DNA of 64,000 nucleotides from Medicago truncatula. Taxonomy: Eukaryota > Streptophyta > Magnoliopsida > Fabales > Fabaceae. Where the stretch lies: NCBI RefSeq assembly GCF_003473485.1, contig NC_053045.1:37918494-37982493 (forward strand), in the 5' to 3' direction. Positions 47,383 to 58,949 of this stretch are shown in pieces (positions within the stretch are counted from its first letter, which is position 1; each line of letters opens with the position of its first letter). A program made the translations under genes and the position numbers. The notes under the pieces were generated by a model. That model saw only the letters and a program-made list of their open reading frames with translations. It had not been told where the DNA came from and did not search any database.

Positions 47383-48289
47383 GTGACGGAGCCGGAAGTT
47401 TTAGATTGTGGGGGCAATATTCATATACCGTAAGTTTGTAACACTAAAATTACTATTTTACCAAAAAATGGAAACTTATTATTTGTGTTTCTTTAAGATG
47501 AAAGTAAAATAAACATCTACAATTATACTTTCTCTGATCTTTTTTTATAAAAAAACAAAAGTGTCAATATTTTTTTTTTCTTTTATCAAGAACATTGTCA
47601 AACTTTCAAATGTGTTATAAGCTAATTTCACTTGTGTTCTTATTTATTACTGGGAGAGAATATTAAAAGTAAGTTAGTTATTAGAATTAAGAGTAATTAA
47701 GATAGCAGTATCAAGCCCACAAGTCCTAGGTCAATTGACAAAAAAAAATGCTTATAACAAAAAAAAAAAATAGGGATGACTCTTGTCGAACCCCGACTCA
47801 TTTACTTGTTTGTGCGATGACTTGTCATTTCATCTATCAATAAAAAAAAATAGGGATATCCATGGAATCAGTTTAAATTTATGAGTATTAAATGAAAATA
47901 GCTATTTTCAATATTTTTCATTGGTCTTGATGGTTTATGTATTTTGTTTCTTATAAAAAGAGGCAGAAGGAATAAATAAATGAAAGAGAAGCAAATATAC
48001 TCTTACAAAACTACTCTTATCAAATATTAATGTATACAAAGTAGAAATTATTGACTTAAGAATAATTCAACTAGTAGGGTACAATCATAAAAACTAATTA
48101 AAATTGTATTGAAATATTTTGATTCGTAAATGAGATATTAAATAATTGGACTAATTTTAGTTTGGTAAGATGAGTATTTTCTTTTACCTAGTAATGGGGG
48201 CATATAGTTGTTTTAACACCATTCTATACTAAATTGAAATTAATAGTGTAGGCACATGCCCACATAAGGGTGTAAGTGGCTCCGCCTCG
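47383..48289. mobile_element. TIR element, 907 bp, with 10-bp direct repeats
   Basis: Flanked by exact GTCTAGAAGA (47373-47382 and 48290-48299). Inner ends GTGACGGAGCC and, inverted, CGAGGCGGAGCC share CGGAGCC. The interior is AT-rich without a long frame; a tRNA-like SINE remnant (GTCGAACCCCGAC, about 47788) lies inside. The superfamily is unclear: the apparent TSD is 8-10 bp, so hAT or Mutator-like. Confidence 0.72.
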
Positions 48290-49039
48290 GTCTAGAAGAA
48301 GATTTCTAATACTCGCTGTTCTATTTTAACGGAGTCTTTTGTTCATTTCACATATATTAAGATAAAAAATGTATAAGTGAAAGAGAGAAAAAAATAGATT
48401 TGAGTGTCTTGTCAAGTATTGATGCATTCTTTCATATCATAAATATAAAGTTGAATATATTGAATTGAAAGTGAAAAAAATAGTATTAATTAAAGTTATA
48501 ATTGAATAAAAATTTATTATTATATTAAAAAGTGAAATGAATCAATTTTTGTAAAACAATATTTTTTTTCAATGAGTAAGTTATTATAGGATGGAGAAGG
48601 TAACTGTTTTTTGGTTGACCTTTGTATTGTGCCTCCTTTTGATCAGACCATTTCAATAAACTTCTATTTATCGGAAATAAAAAAAGTTGTTAAACGGCAA
48701 AACCCAGAGCGGCAGAGCATAATGAGCATTGAGACATGTATTTATGTACTATGCATGTGACGTATATTAATATTCTTTTTTTTGTAAAAAATAATAATAA
48801 AAATAAAGGAATATTCTTCAATCATTCAATAAAGATATTAAAGATGAGACATCAATAGAACAAAAAGGACAAAAGATGGTCCTAAATTAAACGGTCTCAT
48901 TGGACTCAACGTAAGGATGTAATAATCCCAAATATATTATGGGGTTAGTATTTCATATACCATACATTGATATATTAGCAATAACACAGTCCATATTTTA
49001 AAACTCAAAAGAGTAAATTTTTTGTGGAAAAGAAAGAAG

Positions 49040-50031
49040 ATGTCTGGTCAACTTGAGCATGAATTAGAGCTGAATGTACCAGCAAGTGAAGCATGGGATC
49101 TCTTTGGCACCATTGGTATTGGAAAACTCGTTGAGGCAGAGATGCCTGAATTGTTTCAGAAGGTGGAGCTGATTGAAGGAGATGGAGGGGTTGGAACTAT
49201 TCTCAAACTCACATTCACTCCAGGTCATTCATATTCATATATTATTTATGTATTATTTTTTACAGTTAGCCTAACACAACCATACATAAAAACCTATAAT
49301 ACTTATATAGATCTTTCTAAGATAGATGACACTTATTCTATGTAAAAGACTTTTAAAGTAGAGTCTTTGTCTCCACGACTTGTAACTAGAAGTTGAGAAT
49401 TGAAGTTACGTCTTCTAATGTGATCTGTAGTTCAAATTCGTTCAAACTATTTACATAAATGTTTATAGATGAGTGTTTCCAAGCATAAATGAGAGAAAAT
49501 GATGATTGAGAAAGGGTGGGCACGATTAGGTTGACACCACTCTAATTAGATTGACACTCTTTCAAATCAACAACCGCATCCCAAAGAAAATATATTAATA
49601 ATAAAAGGAAACAAATAACTAAATACAAATCTAAAGGTATTTTGTGTTAACATAACCCCTCCTATAAAAAAAAAACAGAATTAAGTGTTAAACTAACATT
49701 GATTGTTTTGATTGGAGTTTGAACAGGTACACCTGGCCCAGCCAGTTACAAAGAGAAATTCACCAAAATTGATAATGAAAAGCTTATCAAAGAAACCGAG
49801 GTAGTTGAAGGTGGATACTTAGAATTTGGATTCACACTATTTAGAGTTCGTTTTGAAATAATTGAGAAAGGTGAAGAATATTCAAGCATAATCAAAACTA
49901 CAATAGAGTATGAAATCAAGGAAGAGCATGCAGCCAATGCCTCATTTGTTTCCATTGAGCCATTGGCTAACATTATGGAAGTTGCCAAGAATTACCTCAA
50001 CAGAAACAAGGCTTCAAAAGAAGCAAAGTAA
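49040..50031 (+). CDS. Bet v 1/PR-10 superfamily protein, norcoclaurine-synthase-like, copy 2
   Basis: Tandem paralogue of the gene at 44674. Exons 49040-49223 and 49727-50031 (CCAG|GTCATT ... AACAG|GTACAC, same phase and position) give 162 aa; one extra codon lies in GEEYSS versus GKDSS. P-loop GDGGVG is at residues 47-52. Exon 1 is the same length (184 nt) in both and very similar; the introns differ in length (277 versus 503 bp) and sequence. Differences include GIGKLVEAEMPELF for AIGKVVEEEMPERF. Both copies have full frames and good splice sites, so both are probably functional. Confidence 0.9.
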
Positions 50032-50378
50032 TAATCATCTACTTCAAAATAAGACTAGAGAAAGGAAAATCAGTTTGTGACATTGTTTAGTTCATGAATA
50101 AGATGATGAAAGTTGCTTTGTTTCTAACCTTTGTATTATTTCTCATATGATTTGCAATCTTGAGAAACATATAGGTTATAAAATGATTATTGGGTTATAC
50201 CAAGTGCATTTCCCTTCATTAGAAATTACAACTACATTCATCAATTTAATTTTAAGAATATGCCACATTCCCATATAGTTTAGCGTTTTGACAAGAATTG
50301 ATAATTTTTTTTTTTTGGTAACAATTGATAAATTTTGTTTTAAAAAACAAGTATTCCCTCAAAATCACAATTTGGAAA

Positions 50379-50464
50379 GTGAATAATTTGGTGGGTGGTC
50401 TAAATCAATAGACATATCATTGTGAATAATTTGGTGGGTGGTCTAAATCAATAGACATATCATA
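50379..50464. repeat. Two 43-bp tandem units
   Basis: Units at 50379-50421 and 50422-50464 begin GTGAATAATTTGGTGGGTGG and look identical, so the duplication is recent. Confidence 0.93.
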
Positions 50465-52430
50465 TTATAGGTATTTATATGAGTGATTATCAAAGTACCA
50501 CTCTTTATAAAAAAAAAAAAAAAATCAATTCTTATAATTTTGGATTGAGTCTAAGTCATCTTTAGTGTGTATCAAGTACAAGTTAGAAGTCTCACATTAG
50601 ATGAAAAGTTAAAGTTGAGCATCATACAAGTGAGATGACTCATAAACATAATATTTTAAGATCAAATTCTTTTTGAATGGTTATTCTCGACCTGATGTGA
50701 TGATTTCATGGGCTTCCCTAATGACGAAGAGCGATATCAGAGCCGATGATTCGACTCACCATTAGGGGAATTTATGATAGTTTGTTAGTAAATAATCTTA
50801 TTTGGATAAAAAAAAAAAGCACGAGGAATTTACCAACATAGAGTGACAAAATTAGTAGATACTTTCTTTAAAAAAAGAGAAGTAGTAGATATTTGAGCCA
50901 TTAAAACAACAAAATTTTGTAGAAAAAATTATCATTATTATTAAATAAATATATTTGGGTTTATTTTCAATCTTATTTTGAAATTTCTTTCCATTATATA
51001 GAAAAAAAATACTATTCTTTAAAAAAAATAGAAAAAAATATTATTATTATTATATTATCATTATAATTTTTTTTTTGACATAATCGTTCAATCATAATTA
51101 CATTTTTAGTTATTTTAATTTTTCAATCTTACAATTTTGATCCTCATGAATTTTAAGCCCGTGTGTTATAGTTATTTTAAGAAAAAAAATAACTTTTTTT
51201 TTTTTAAAAATATAATCACTTTGAAAAATATTTCATCCGTTTGTTACAAATTTTAAAAAAAATCATAATCTAAAAACAACTTCAAATTAGAAGTTGTTAA
51301 GAGTAGGTTCTCAAAAAATAGATTTTTTTTAGAGAAGGAAAATAAGTTTCAAAAGATTGAACTAATTTTGTAACAAAAAATCATTTTATATGATTGTATT
51401 GTATCTAAACGAACTAAATTAGTTAAAAAAAATTGATTTTTATTACGCTAAACAAACTCAAAATAAATTCTGATTTTTTTTTTTAAATTACTAAAAAAGA
51501 ATCTTTAAATTATTCAATGTCAAAATCACTTTTGTTTTAATCTTTAAAAAACAAAATGATCATAAAAATAGATAAATAAAGTAAAAACATAATAAGTATG
51601 GAGAAAAACTTGTCACAAATTGGTTTTAAAAATATCATTTCTCTTTCGTAACATCCCAAAATTAATCAATCTTTAGTTGTCTTAAATCTTAAGAGTGTGT
51701 TTGGATTAAGGGTTTAGGAGGGGAAGTGAGTGGAGGACTCGTTTTTCTTTTTTAAATTACGGACACTATAAAATGATTTTTAGAAAATTGAATTAACAAC
51801 ATGATTGATGATGATATAATACTTCAAAAATACTTAATCTATTTTAAAAAAACTTTTTACATTGTTCGTAATTTAAAAAGTAAAAGTGAACCCTCCCCTC
51901 CATTTCCCTCCTAAATCCTTAATCTAAACTCACCCTTAATCTCTTAACTTCTTCTTTGAGCTCCAAGATTAACGGTAAAGTCCCCTAAAAAAGTACTAAC
52001 GGTAAAATAGGTATTAATTCTAGAGTAACGGTAAAATCCCCTCAAAAAAGACTAACGGTTTGTATTGACTATCTTTTAATACAATAATGCTATTTACAGC
52101 GACAATATATTTCACGAGAGTTTCAAGAATATGAGTGAAATGTAGGGATGACAATGAGTACTCAATGGGTAGGGTACTACAATGCCCATCCCCATACCCA
52201 CATTTGTAAAAATTACCTGTAGCCGTGCTCGTACCTTCGTGGGCAACAACTTTAGTGCCCTTTTCCATATTCTATGGGTACCTAAATGTCCGTACCTGCA
52301 TCCATTACCCGCACTTTAACTATGAAAAAAGACAATAATATTTTTAAATGGAAAAGAATCCAAAACAAAATTGATGTGCGCAACACCTGCATGTAAACAG
52401 GATTGAAACGGTAAAATGAGATTTGTTGGC
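50465..52430. other. AT-rich intergenic, no gene; partial MITE ends
   Basis: A partial copy of the AGTGATATTTGTACAAC MITE family lies near 51605-51655. At 52145 a sequence TAGGGATGACAATGAGTACT resembles the end of a hAT-type element known from plants, but no partner end was found. The rest is low-complexity A/T. Confidence 0.45.
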
Positions 52431-52444
52431 TTCTTTCCCTCATT

Positions 52445-52448
<4 letters not shown>

Positions 52449-52476
<28 letters not shown>
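52449..52476. repeat. (TC)14 microsatellite
   Basis: Uninterrupted TC dinucleotides, just upstream of a possible first exon. Confidence 0.95.
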
Positions 52477-52478
<2 letters not shown>

Positions 52479-52511
52479 CTCTCTAAATTCTAATCCTCTC
52501 ACCATTGCTAT

Positions 52512-52585
52512 GCATCAAAGTTGGCAGAGGCAAAGGCTTAGCAAGCTAGTTCCATCGTATTCACAGATCTTCTTCACATCTTCAG
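52512..52585 (+). CDS. Possible first exon of an unrecognised or lost gene
   Basis: After a TC-rich leader typical of plant 5' UTRs, ATG at 52512 opens MHQSWQRQRLSKLVPSYSQI and a few more residues, ending at TCTTCAG|GTGAGTT, a near-perfect donor. The Arg/Ser-rich start could be an organellar presequence. No matching downstream exon was found before transposon-like sequence begins near 53050, so the gene may be a fragment, or the exon may be spurious. Confidence 0.3.
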
Positions 52586-53052
52586 GTGAGTTCTCTTCTT
52601 AAGTTTGAAAATAAGAAATACATGTTAAAAATTGGGGAATTTAAGGATTATTAAGGGGAAACAAGTAGAGTTAAGTTGTGGGGATGAAATTAGCAAGTTT
52701 TAAATTGTTATTAGCGATTGTATGCGAATAGAAGTTTATGAGTATGCTAGGTTTTGCATGTCCATCAAGTTAGAGTATTGTTGTAATGTGGAAATACCTA
52801 AATTTGAGTAGTTTAATATTTTATTAACATTAAACTACAAGAATGTTTGAGTGCATTGATGATTCATAGTTATGTTTAATTAGTGGCGGAGTCAGGAAAT
52901 TTATGGAGCCCGGATAAAAAATTGATCGTAAATTTATATGTGACATAATATATAAACAGTCATAAATCAATTTTTTTTTTTTAATTTTAATTTTTTTCTC
53001 AAAAAAATTGAAATAAAAGAGGTTTATCATTTTGTCAACAAAATTTAAAATA

Positions 53053-53892
53053 GGATTATTAATTGAAATTGACCATGTAATATACGTGAAGTCTGAAAAT
53101 TGACCCCGTAAATTAAATCACATGTATATCATGTAATTCGAGATTTTTATTATTTATAACTTGTAATATACGAGAAGTCCAAAAAAGCAACCGAGAGATT
53201 GAATTTTTTCATGATTTCTTAGAGGCGAGTTATGGCTTTACACAAAAATTATAAATTTTCGACAAACGACAAACTAATTATGAATTTTTAAAGTGTCAAA
53301 AGCTCAAAAAACAAAACAACGGCAATTTCGACCTATAAATCGAATTTTGAGCTCATTATTTGCAGAGATATTTATAAAAATACATAAAAAGAATATGTAA
53401 ATTTTCATACCATTTCGAAGTCGTTTAAATTTATTTTGATTTTTCAACCAAAACGTGCAAAATTGAAATTTTGTTCCGCGTAAGTGTATACTCACAAGTC
53501 AAATTTAGTTCCCTAATTTTGTAGGCATGACTAGAACATGATAAGAACCTTCACAATGAAATTTTGTAGTTTTTAAACGAGATACAAATTAATTATAAGT
53601 TAGTTTAAGAAATTCATAATTATGAGGGAATAAAAATTCATAATTAATTTATCCCTGGTCGAAGAAATTTAATTTTTTTGTGTAAAGCTATATTTTAACG
53701 TGCTAAACATGTATGAAAAAAATAGTGAAAAAATTCAACCTGTAGGTCACATTTTTAGACTACACATATATTATAGGGTGGTCAAAAATAAGAGGAAATT
53801 TAAGTTACAATGCTAGAATATATGTTTTATATTTTATTGGGTCATTTTCAAACATAAAGTATATTACAGGGTCAATTTGAACAATTAACCTG
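53053..53892. mobile_element. TIR element, about 840 bp
   Basis: Left TTAATTGAAATTGACCATGT and right, inverted, TTAATTGTTCAAATTGACCC with TGTAATATAC following in both. TTAAAATA-type repeats border it (about 53045 and 53893), suggesting an 8-9 bp TSD. The interior contains inverted GAATTT / AATTATGA motifs and no frame. A related end fragment lies at 10815. Confidence 0.65.
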
Positions 53893-54474
53893 TTAAAATA
53901 ATAGAGATGAATCCGTCAATAGTGTGCTTAATAAAATTCCGAGAACTATTTGCGTGCAAGAATTTTCAGATTGCCCAAATTTTTCTTTTCGTAAATGTGT
54001 TAATGGACTTTTTGGTTGAGTCTAATGTACAAAAATTATCGATCGAGTCCGGACGACCGTCCGGGATCGTCGGGCGGTGAAACCGCCCTGTGTTCAATTT
54101 TCATTGTACAAGAGATAAGAAAAAGGACCTTGTAATGTAAGGTTAGTAAGTTAAGTAAGAGACACTTGTGATTTAAGATAAATATAGAACAAAGTATGAG
54201 TATACATATGATATTCTAATTGGTTAGTTGAGTATAAGTAAAACACTTATGTTTTGAGAGTAAGATAAAGAGTCGATCAAAGATGATCATAGTTTTTGTC
54301 ATTAATTGATAATAGTCACAAGGGCATATGTAGTAAAATAAGACGGTCAATTATTTTGTATGTTCAACCATTTTAATTATGTTACGGTATGATTTATTAT
54401 TTATAATATAATCTAGCTGGTCCGGGTTTTGAATTAGTGAGTTGACTTTATGGGTGCATTCAAAGAGCTTAGTA

Positions 54475-54685
54475 GATCCGTTTGAATTGGATTATTTTTA
54501 TAACTTATGTAAATAAATAAGTTTTTACGTTAATTTATAAGTTTTTGTTAACAAAAATTGTATCTTTATAAATTTTTTTTTTTCTTTTTACATAAATTAC
54601 AAACTTATGAATAATATATAAAAGCTTATTTATTTGCATAAATTGTTTTGCAAAAACTCAAAAATAAGTCAAACCAAACAGGCTA
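54475..54685. mobile_element. MITE, 'TTTGAATTGGATTATTTTT' family, copy 1
   Basis: Begins near CGTTTGAATTGGATTATTTT and ends near AATAAGTCAAACCAAACAGG. A sister copy lies at 55145-55360 with the same internal AATAAGTTTTT and ATGAATAATATATAAAAGC phrases. Ends resemble hAT-type MITEs, but TSDs are unclear. Confidence 0.6.
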
Positions 54686-55144
54686 ATAATATTGTATCAA
54701 ACCTACCACAGAGAGTGCGGCTTCTACGATTTTAGCAAGGAAAATGATATGTTGACAAGCTTTATGTTGCACACTCTTCATATCCCTGCTGATGTGGCAT
54801 GTTTTATTTAAAAAAAAATGTGCAAACTTGGTAATAAAAGATTAAAATAAAAAAAATTGGTCAATTAAATTAAAAAAGGAAAAAATTCATCTATTACCCG
54901 CGTGAATTGTTTGTCTCCCTCTCACTCTCAACCGCTCTGCCATCGGGTTTTTCTCCATCAACTGCGACAGCCACCGCATTCCATCATCCTCGACGCCGCG
55001 TTCTCCTCCCTCCATCAACCCTTTTGATTTCGCTCTAGTACATGTTCTTTCTTCTACTTCTTCTTCTCTTTCTTCAATTTTAATTCCAATTTTACCCAGA
55101 TTTGTAATCTTTTTAGGTTTACTTTCTGAGGGTTAAGGGTCCAT

Positions 55145-55360
55145 TTGAATTGGATTATTTTTTAACTTATGAAAAATAGCTTATGTTAATAAATAAGTTT
55201 TTAAGTTAATTAATAAGTTCTTATTGACGAAATTGTATCTTGTAAGATTTTTTTTCATAAACTACCTTGATAAGCTTATGAATAATATATAAAAGCGCTA
55301 AAAAATAAGTCAATCCAAGCTTATTATTTGCATAAGCTAATAAATAAGTTTTCAACTTTT
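55145..55360. mobile_element. MITE, 'TTTGAATTGGATTATTTTT' family, copy 2
   Basis: CATTTGAATTGGATTATTTT start and internal ATGAATAATATATAAAAGC match copy 1. An additional AAATAAGTCAATCCAAGC near the middle suggests rearrangement. Confidence 0.6.
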
Positions 55361-56157
55361 TTTATTTAGCATGAGTGTGACAAGAAATCTTTTCATTAAG
55401 AATTGGTCGCTTAATCACTACGTCATCAGAGGAACAACCAAAGACGTACTAAATATTTGAAAGATACGATAAATAATTGGAGAAAACTTTGTGAATTTTT
55501 TGCTAAGAAAATAACAATGAGAGGTGAATGTTATTCTATGTATAACATATTTCACACAAACTAAGTAAAGAATATTTTAACCTAACCAACACAAATTATC
55601 ATCCCTAACCCATATGCAATTCCCATCAAATGCATGCAACAACATAGATTTTAACAAAATTGTCAACTAAACTACTAATTACTATCATGTTTCTCATTAA
55701 CCCAAAATTTTAACAAAGATAGAGGGAGGAGATCGCCACGCAAAGACAAAGGTAGGAGATAAATCTCACCCATCAGCACAATTTTTAAATCTCACACGGA
55801 GGATTTCTTTAGTTTGGGATTTTCACTATACATTGTATGTATCTATCATTTTTTTTTTCCCAATGATTTAAGGACCTCCATCACTAGCTTGAATATGTCT
55901 CTTGTTATCTACATATTAAATAAAGCATTCTTATTACAATTATTGCCACATTTCGAATAATCGAACTATATATCCACTTAAACACATTATATAGTTAACT
56001 TTGTTTGAAATCCCCCTCTTTGAGTTGTTCACACAACCATAAGCGATAAACTTTTTCACTTGACAAAATAATTATTTTAAAGTGCAAATAATAACTTCTT
56101 AAACAACATTGATGGTAATCTTTACAAATTAGTTGTTTTTTCGTCTAAACGATTGCA

Positions 56158-56726
56158 CCCAAGATTGGGTAACGAGGTTTGTTTTGTTTCCACCAAGCAA
56201 GAAAGAATGAGTAACTTGTTATTATCGTTTGCACAAGGGTCATTTAAATATCTCTCAAGTTCATTTTGCTTATCAATTGTGTTTTAATCTTTTCAATGTT
56301 GCTTAAAAGCATTAGCTCTTGCAAAGAGTGAAGGATTTATAGGTTCTGATTGGTTGTTTGATGGACCAACAAGTTGTGAGGTCGCATTCATTTGATCATG
56401 GGCAGCCTTGAGTCAATTGTATAATTTAAATAGATTATCCTTAACATTCTTGGCCATGTCTTTTGAAATGTCACTTCCAACCTCATAAACTTGATCAAAT
56501 GACCACTCAATATCTCTGAACTTAAAATGAGGATAAAAAAACACTTCAAAATATAATAAAAATATTGATTAGTTTTGTTTACACTGTTCCAATACTTGTC
56601 ATGTTTCTGCAACATTGAGGCAAAAATAGAATTCAAGTTCAAAGTTGTTGCATTAAGTTCACTTAATACAAAAGTGAGTGTGCAATGAAACTTGTTAGGA
56701 TGAAGAGAAAACCTTCGTGACATCAT
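56158..56726 (-). pseudogene. hAT transposase remnant (- strand part)
   Basis: The - strand frame 56726-56388 contains the pattern before and within the hAT RNase-H-like region: FSLHPNKFHCTLTF, LNSIFASMLQKHDKYWNSV (compare the common MxxKxDKYW). Further along on the same strand, about 56230-56158, lies the C-terminal dimerisation-domain phrase LAWWKQNKPRYPILGAIV. Stops and missing segments show it is dead. Order and strand fit a single decayed transposase. Confidence 0.68.
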
Positions 56727-56799
56727 AGAAAATCTTCAAAAAGCCAGCAAAAGCTCGATTTTTTTCCAATCACTGCAACTAGGACGTCCAAATGGTAAC

Positions 56800-57030
56800 G
56801 ACAAGTTACCCATTCTTGCTTGGTGGAAACAAAACAAACCTTGATACCTAATCTTGGCTGCAATGGTTAAAGAATTTTTTTGCCACACCAGATTCAACAG
56901 TCGCATCAGAGAGTGCATTTAACACAGGAGGAGGATTTTGGAATTTTATTGGAGCTCTTTGAATCCTGATATGACTGAAGGTTTGATTTGCACTCAAAAT
57001 TGGCTGAGACCTTCTTTTACTTATTTCTAA
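56800..57030 (+). pseudogene. hAT transposase C-terminal fragment, inverted relative to its neighbour
   Basis: The + strand has ILAWWKQNKP, a stop, YLILAAMVKEFF, then (frame change) DSTVASESAFNTGG and (another change) RILEFYWSSLNPDMTEGLIC followed by TQNWLRPSF. Together this is the conserved dimerisation end of hAT transposases. The LAWWKQNKP segment is also found inverted at 56158-56230, so two copies face opposite ways about 600 bp apart. Confidence 0.75.
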
Positions 57031-57548
57031 AACCTTGATCTCACTGGAGAGTTTGAGGTATCTAAGAATGTTATACCAGGTACTATTCTTCTGTTTGTAA
57101 CATGATCGTATATGATTTTTTAAAATTGAATTCATTATAGAATTTCAACAAATGTCATTAACTGGAACGATTGGGGTTGGTACTAGTGGAGCAGCTGCTG
57201 CTTGTGCTGCTGTGAGATCAACTCAATCACAACCTATAATTATATTTGTAAGTAAATTACTACTTTGTGTGTTTTCATTTTTTATTTTTAATTCTTAATT
57301 AGTTGGTACTAATTCTGGTTCTATTTATTTGCGTGTTTTCAATTTTCATACATCTTGGCACACCACACACTTCTATTTTGGCGCCCATACGTTGGAGAAG
57401 GATAACAAATGCTTGCTGCCATCATTTCAAGTTGCTTGCTACCATCATCTTCGTGTTTGAAAGGGAATTTTTTTTACTCTTAATCATGTTTTGTGCCAGA
57501 TTTGTATGAAGTCTTTAGTGACTCCAACTTAATTGAATGTATCATTTT

Positions 57549-58944
57549 TGTTGTGAATTCCGGTCTCAAAATCACACCAATACAAACTATGATGTGTGGA
57601 GCAAAGGAAAGTAGTAACCAATATCAAAGTGAGCACCAGCACCTAGATCTAATCTAGGAATCAAAGAGAAAAACACAAACCACAAGCAAAAGACAAAAGG
57701 AGAGAAGAGAGAAACAAACACACCAATGTTCACCCAGTTCGGTCCAAACTTGACCTACTCTGGAGGAGAGATTGATCTCTCCAATCCACTATCAATGAGT
57801 TCTTACAAAAAAGATACAAAAGAGTTACAAGAAATTAGCTTTGACATGTTCACAAAGAACAACCCTAATTTCTACCCTTTTCCCAATCTCACCAATGAAC
57901 AAGACACTCAACGATTTTCACTCACCAAGGTGTTTACAATGTTTCCAAACCCAAGAGAACTCTAATCAAAGACCCTAAACCCTAAAGTTGTCTCCTTTGA
58001 TTTCCCAAGTTTCTCTCTCTTCAAGCTCTCCTTCAAAATCTGCAAAAAACACTTATATAGCAATCTTCAGCGTCGAAATCGTGTCACATTTTTCCCCAAT
58101 CGTGCCACGATTGATGCGTACGACCCAAGGTACTAGAGCTGTCAAAACGGGCCGGCCCATACGGGCGGCCCGTTTAGCCCGAATAAATATAGGGCTTGGG
58201 CCTAAAATATTGAGCCCAAATTTTAATAGGCCTTTTTAGCCCAGCCCTTAAAAGCCTGGTACCCGTTAGGGCTAGCCCGAATGGGCCGCTGGTAGCCCGT
58301 TAGCCCGCATAACAAAAAAAATTCTATAAATTATATATATTTTTCAAATAATTATTTACTTAGTTGATTATCAAAGTAACAAACAAAAGTGAAAATTCAA
58401 TGAATTAACACAAATATAAATGTAACATAAAATTATATTTATTCATTTCGTTATTTATAGTTTTAAAGATCGAATATATAAATATCTATAACCATAACAT
58501 ATCTAATTTATTTAAAATCATTTTCCTCGTCGTTTTAGTTACGACGTTTATACGAAAATGTTTACAATTTACTTTTGTGCTAGACATTATTTAAACATAT
58601 TAAAAATATTATTTATAAAAAAATTATAGCAATGTTTTATAGTACTTTTTTAAAATAAAAAAATATATAATTTTTAATACGGGCCGGCCCGGGCTCGGGT
58701 AGTATATTTCAAGCCCGTTTTGTCAACCGGGCTTTTTGGCCTGGCCCGCTAAAGCCCGAAGCCCGCTAGGGCCGGCCCGTTTTGACAGCTCTACAAGGTA
58801 CGACCAACCTTATCCTAAAAATCTTGCCCAGCAAGCCAAAAATCGTGTCACGATTGGATGCCCTGAAAACAGCTCTCGACATAACCAAAATCGTGTCACG
58901 ATTTCTCTGCTTCCCAACTTTACAATTTGAAGACATACACAACA
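57549..58944. mobile_element. Solo LTR with 5-bp TSD, carrying a nested hAT MITE
   Basis: Starts TGTTGTG and ends CACAACA (inverted LTR termini), flanked by ATTTT on both sides (57544-57548 and 58945-58949), the TSD length of LTR retrotransposons. Without the nested hAT (58134-58793 plus one TSD) it is about 728 bp. A TATATAAG box on the - strand near 58055 suggests - strand transcription. No primer-binding site or gag-pol sequence is adjacent, so this is a solo LTR left by recombination. The open frame at 57726-57965 inside it is taken as chance. ATCGTGTCACGAT-type palindromes recur inside. Confidence 0.85.
58134..58793. mobile_element. hAT MITE, 660 bp, with 8-bp TSD, nested in the solo LTR
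   Basis: Perfect terminal inverted repeats of about 25 bp starting TAGAGCTGTCAAAACGGGCC; exact 8-bp TSD CAAGGTAC (58126-58133 and 58794-58801). Subterminal zones are rich in GGCCCG / CGGGCC motifs in both orientations; the centre (58310-58680) is very AT-rich and non-coding. Confidence 0.93.
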
Positions 58945-58949
58945 ATTTT

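Noticed and set aside
47788-47840. tRNA-like GTCGAACCCC motif
   Set aside because: Only a B-box-like string is present; no cloverleaf can be built, so it is at most SINE debris, not a tRNA gene.
57153-57250. Possible small exon MSLTGTIGVGTSGAAAACAA with GTAAGT donor
   Set aside because: No second exon and it lies beside hAT debris; support is too weak to call a gene.
57726-57965. 79-aa open frame MFTQFGPNLTYSG...
   Set aside because: Lies wholly inside the solo LTR and has no family resemblance; likely chance.
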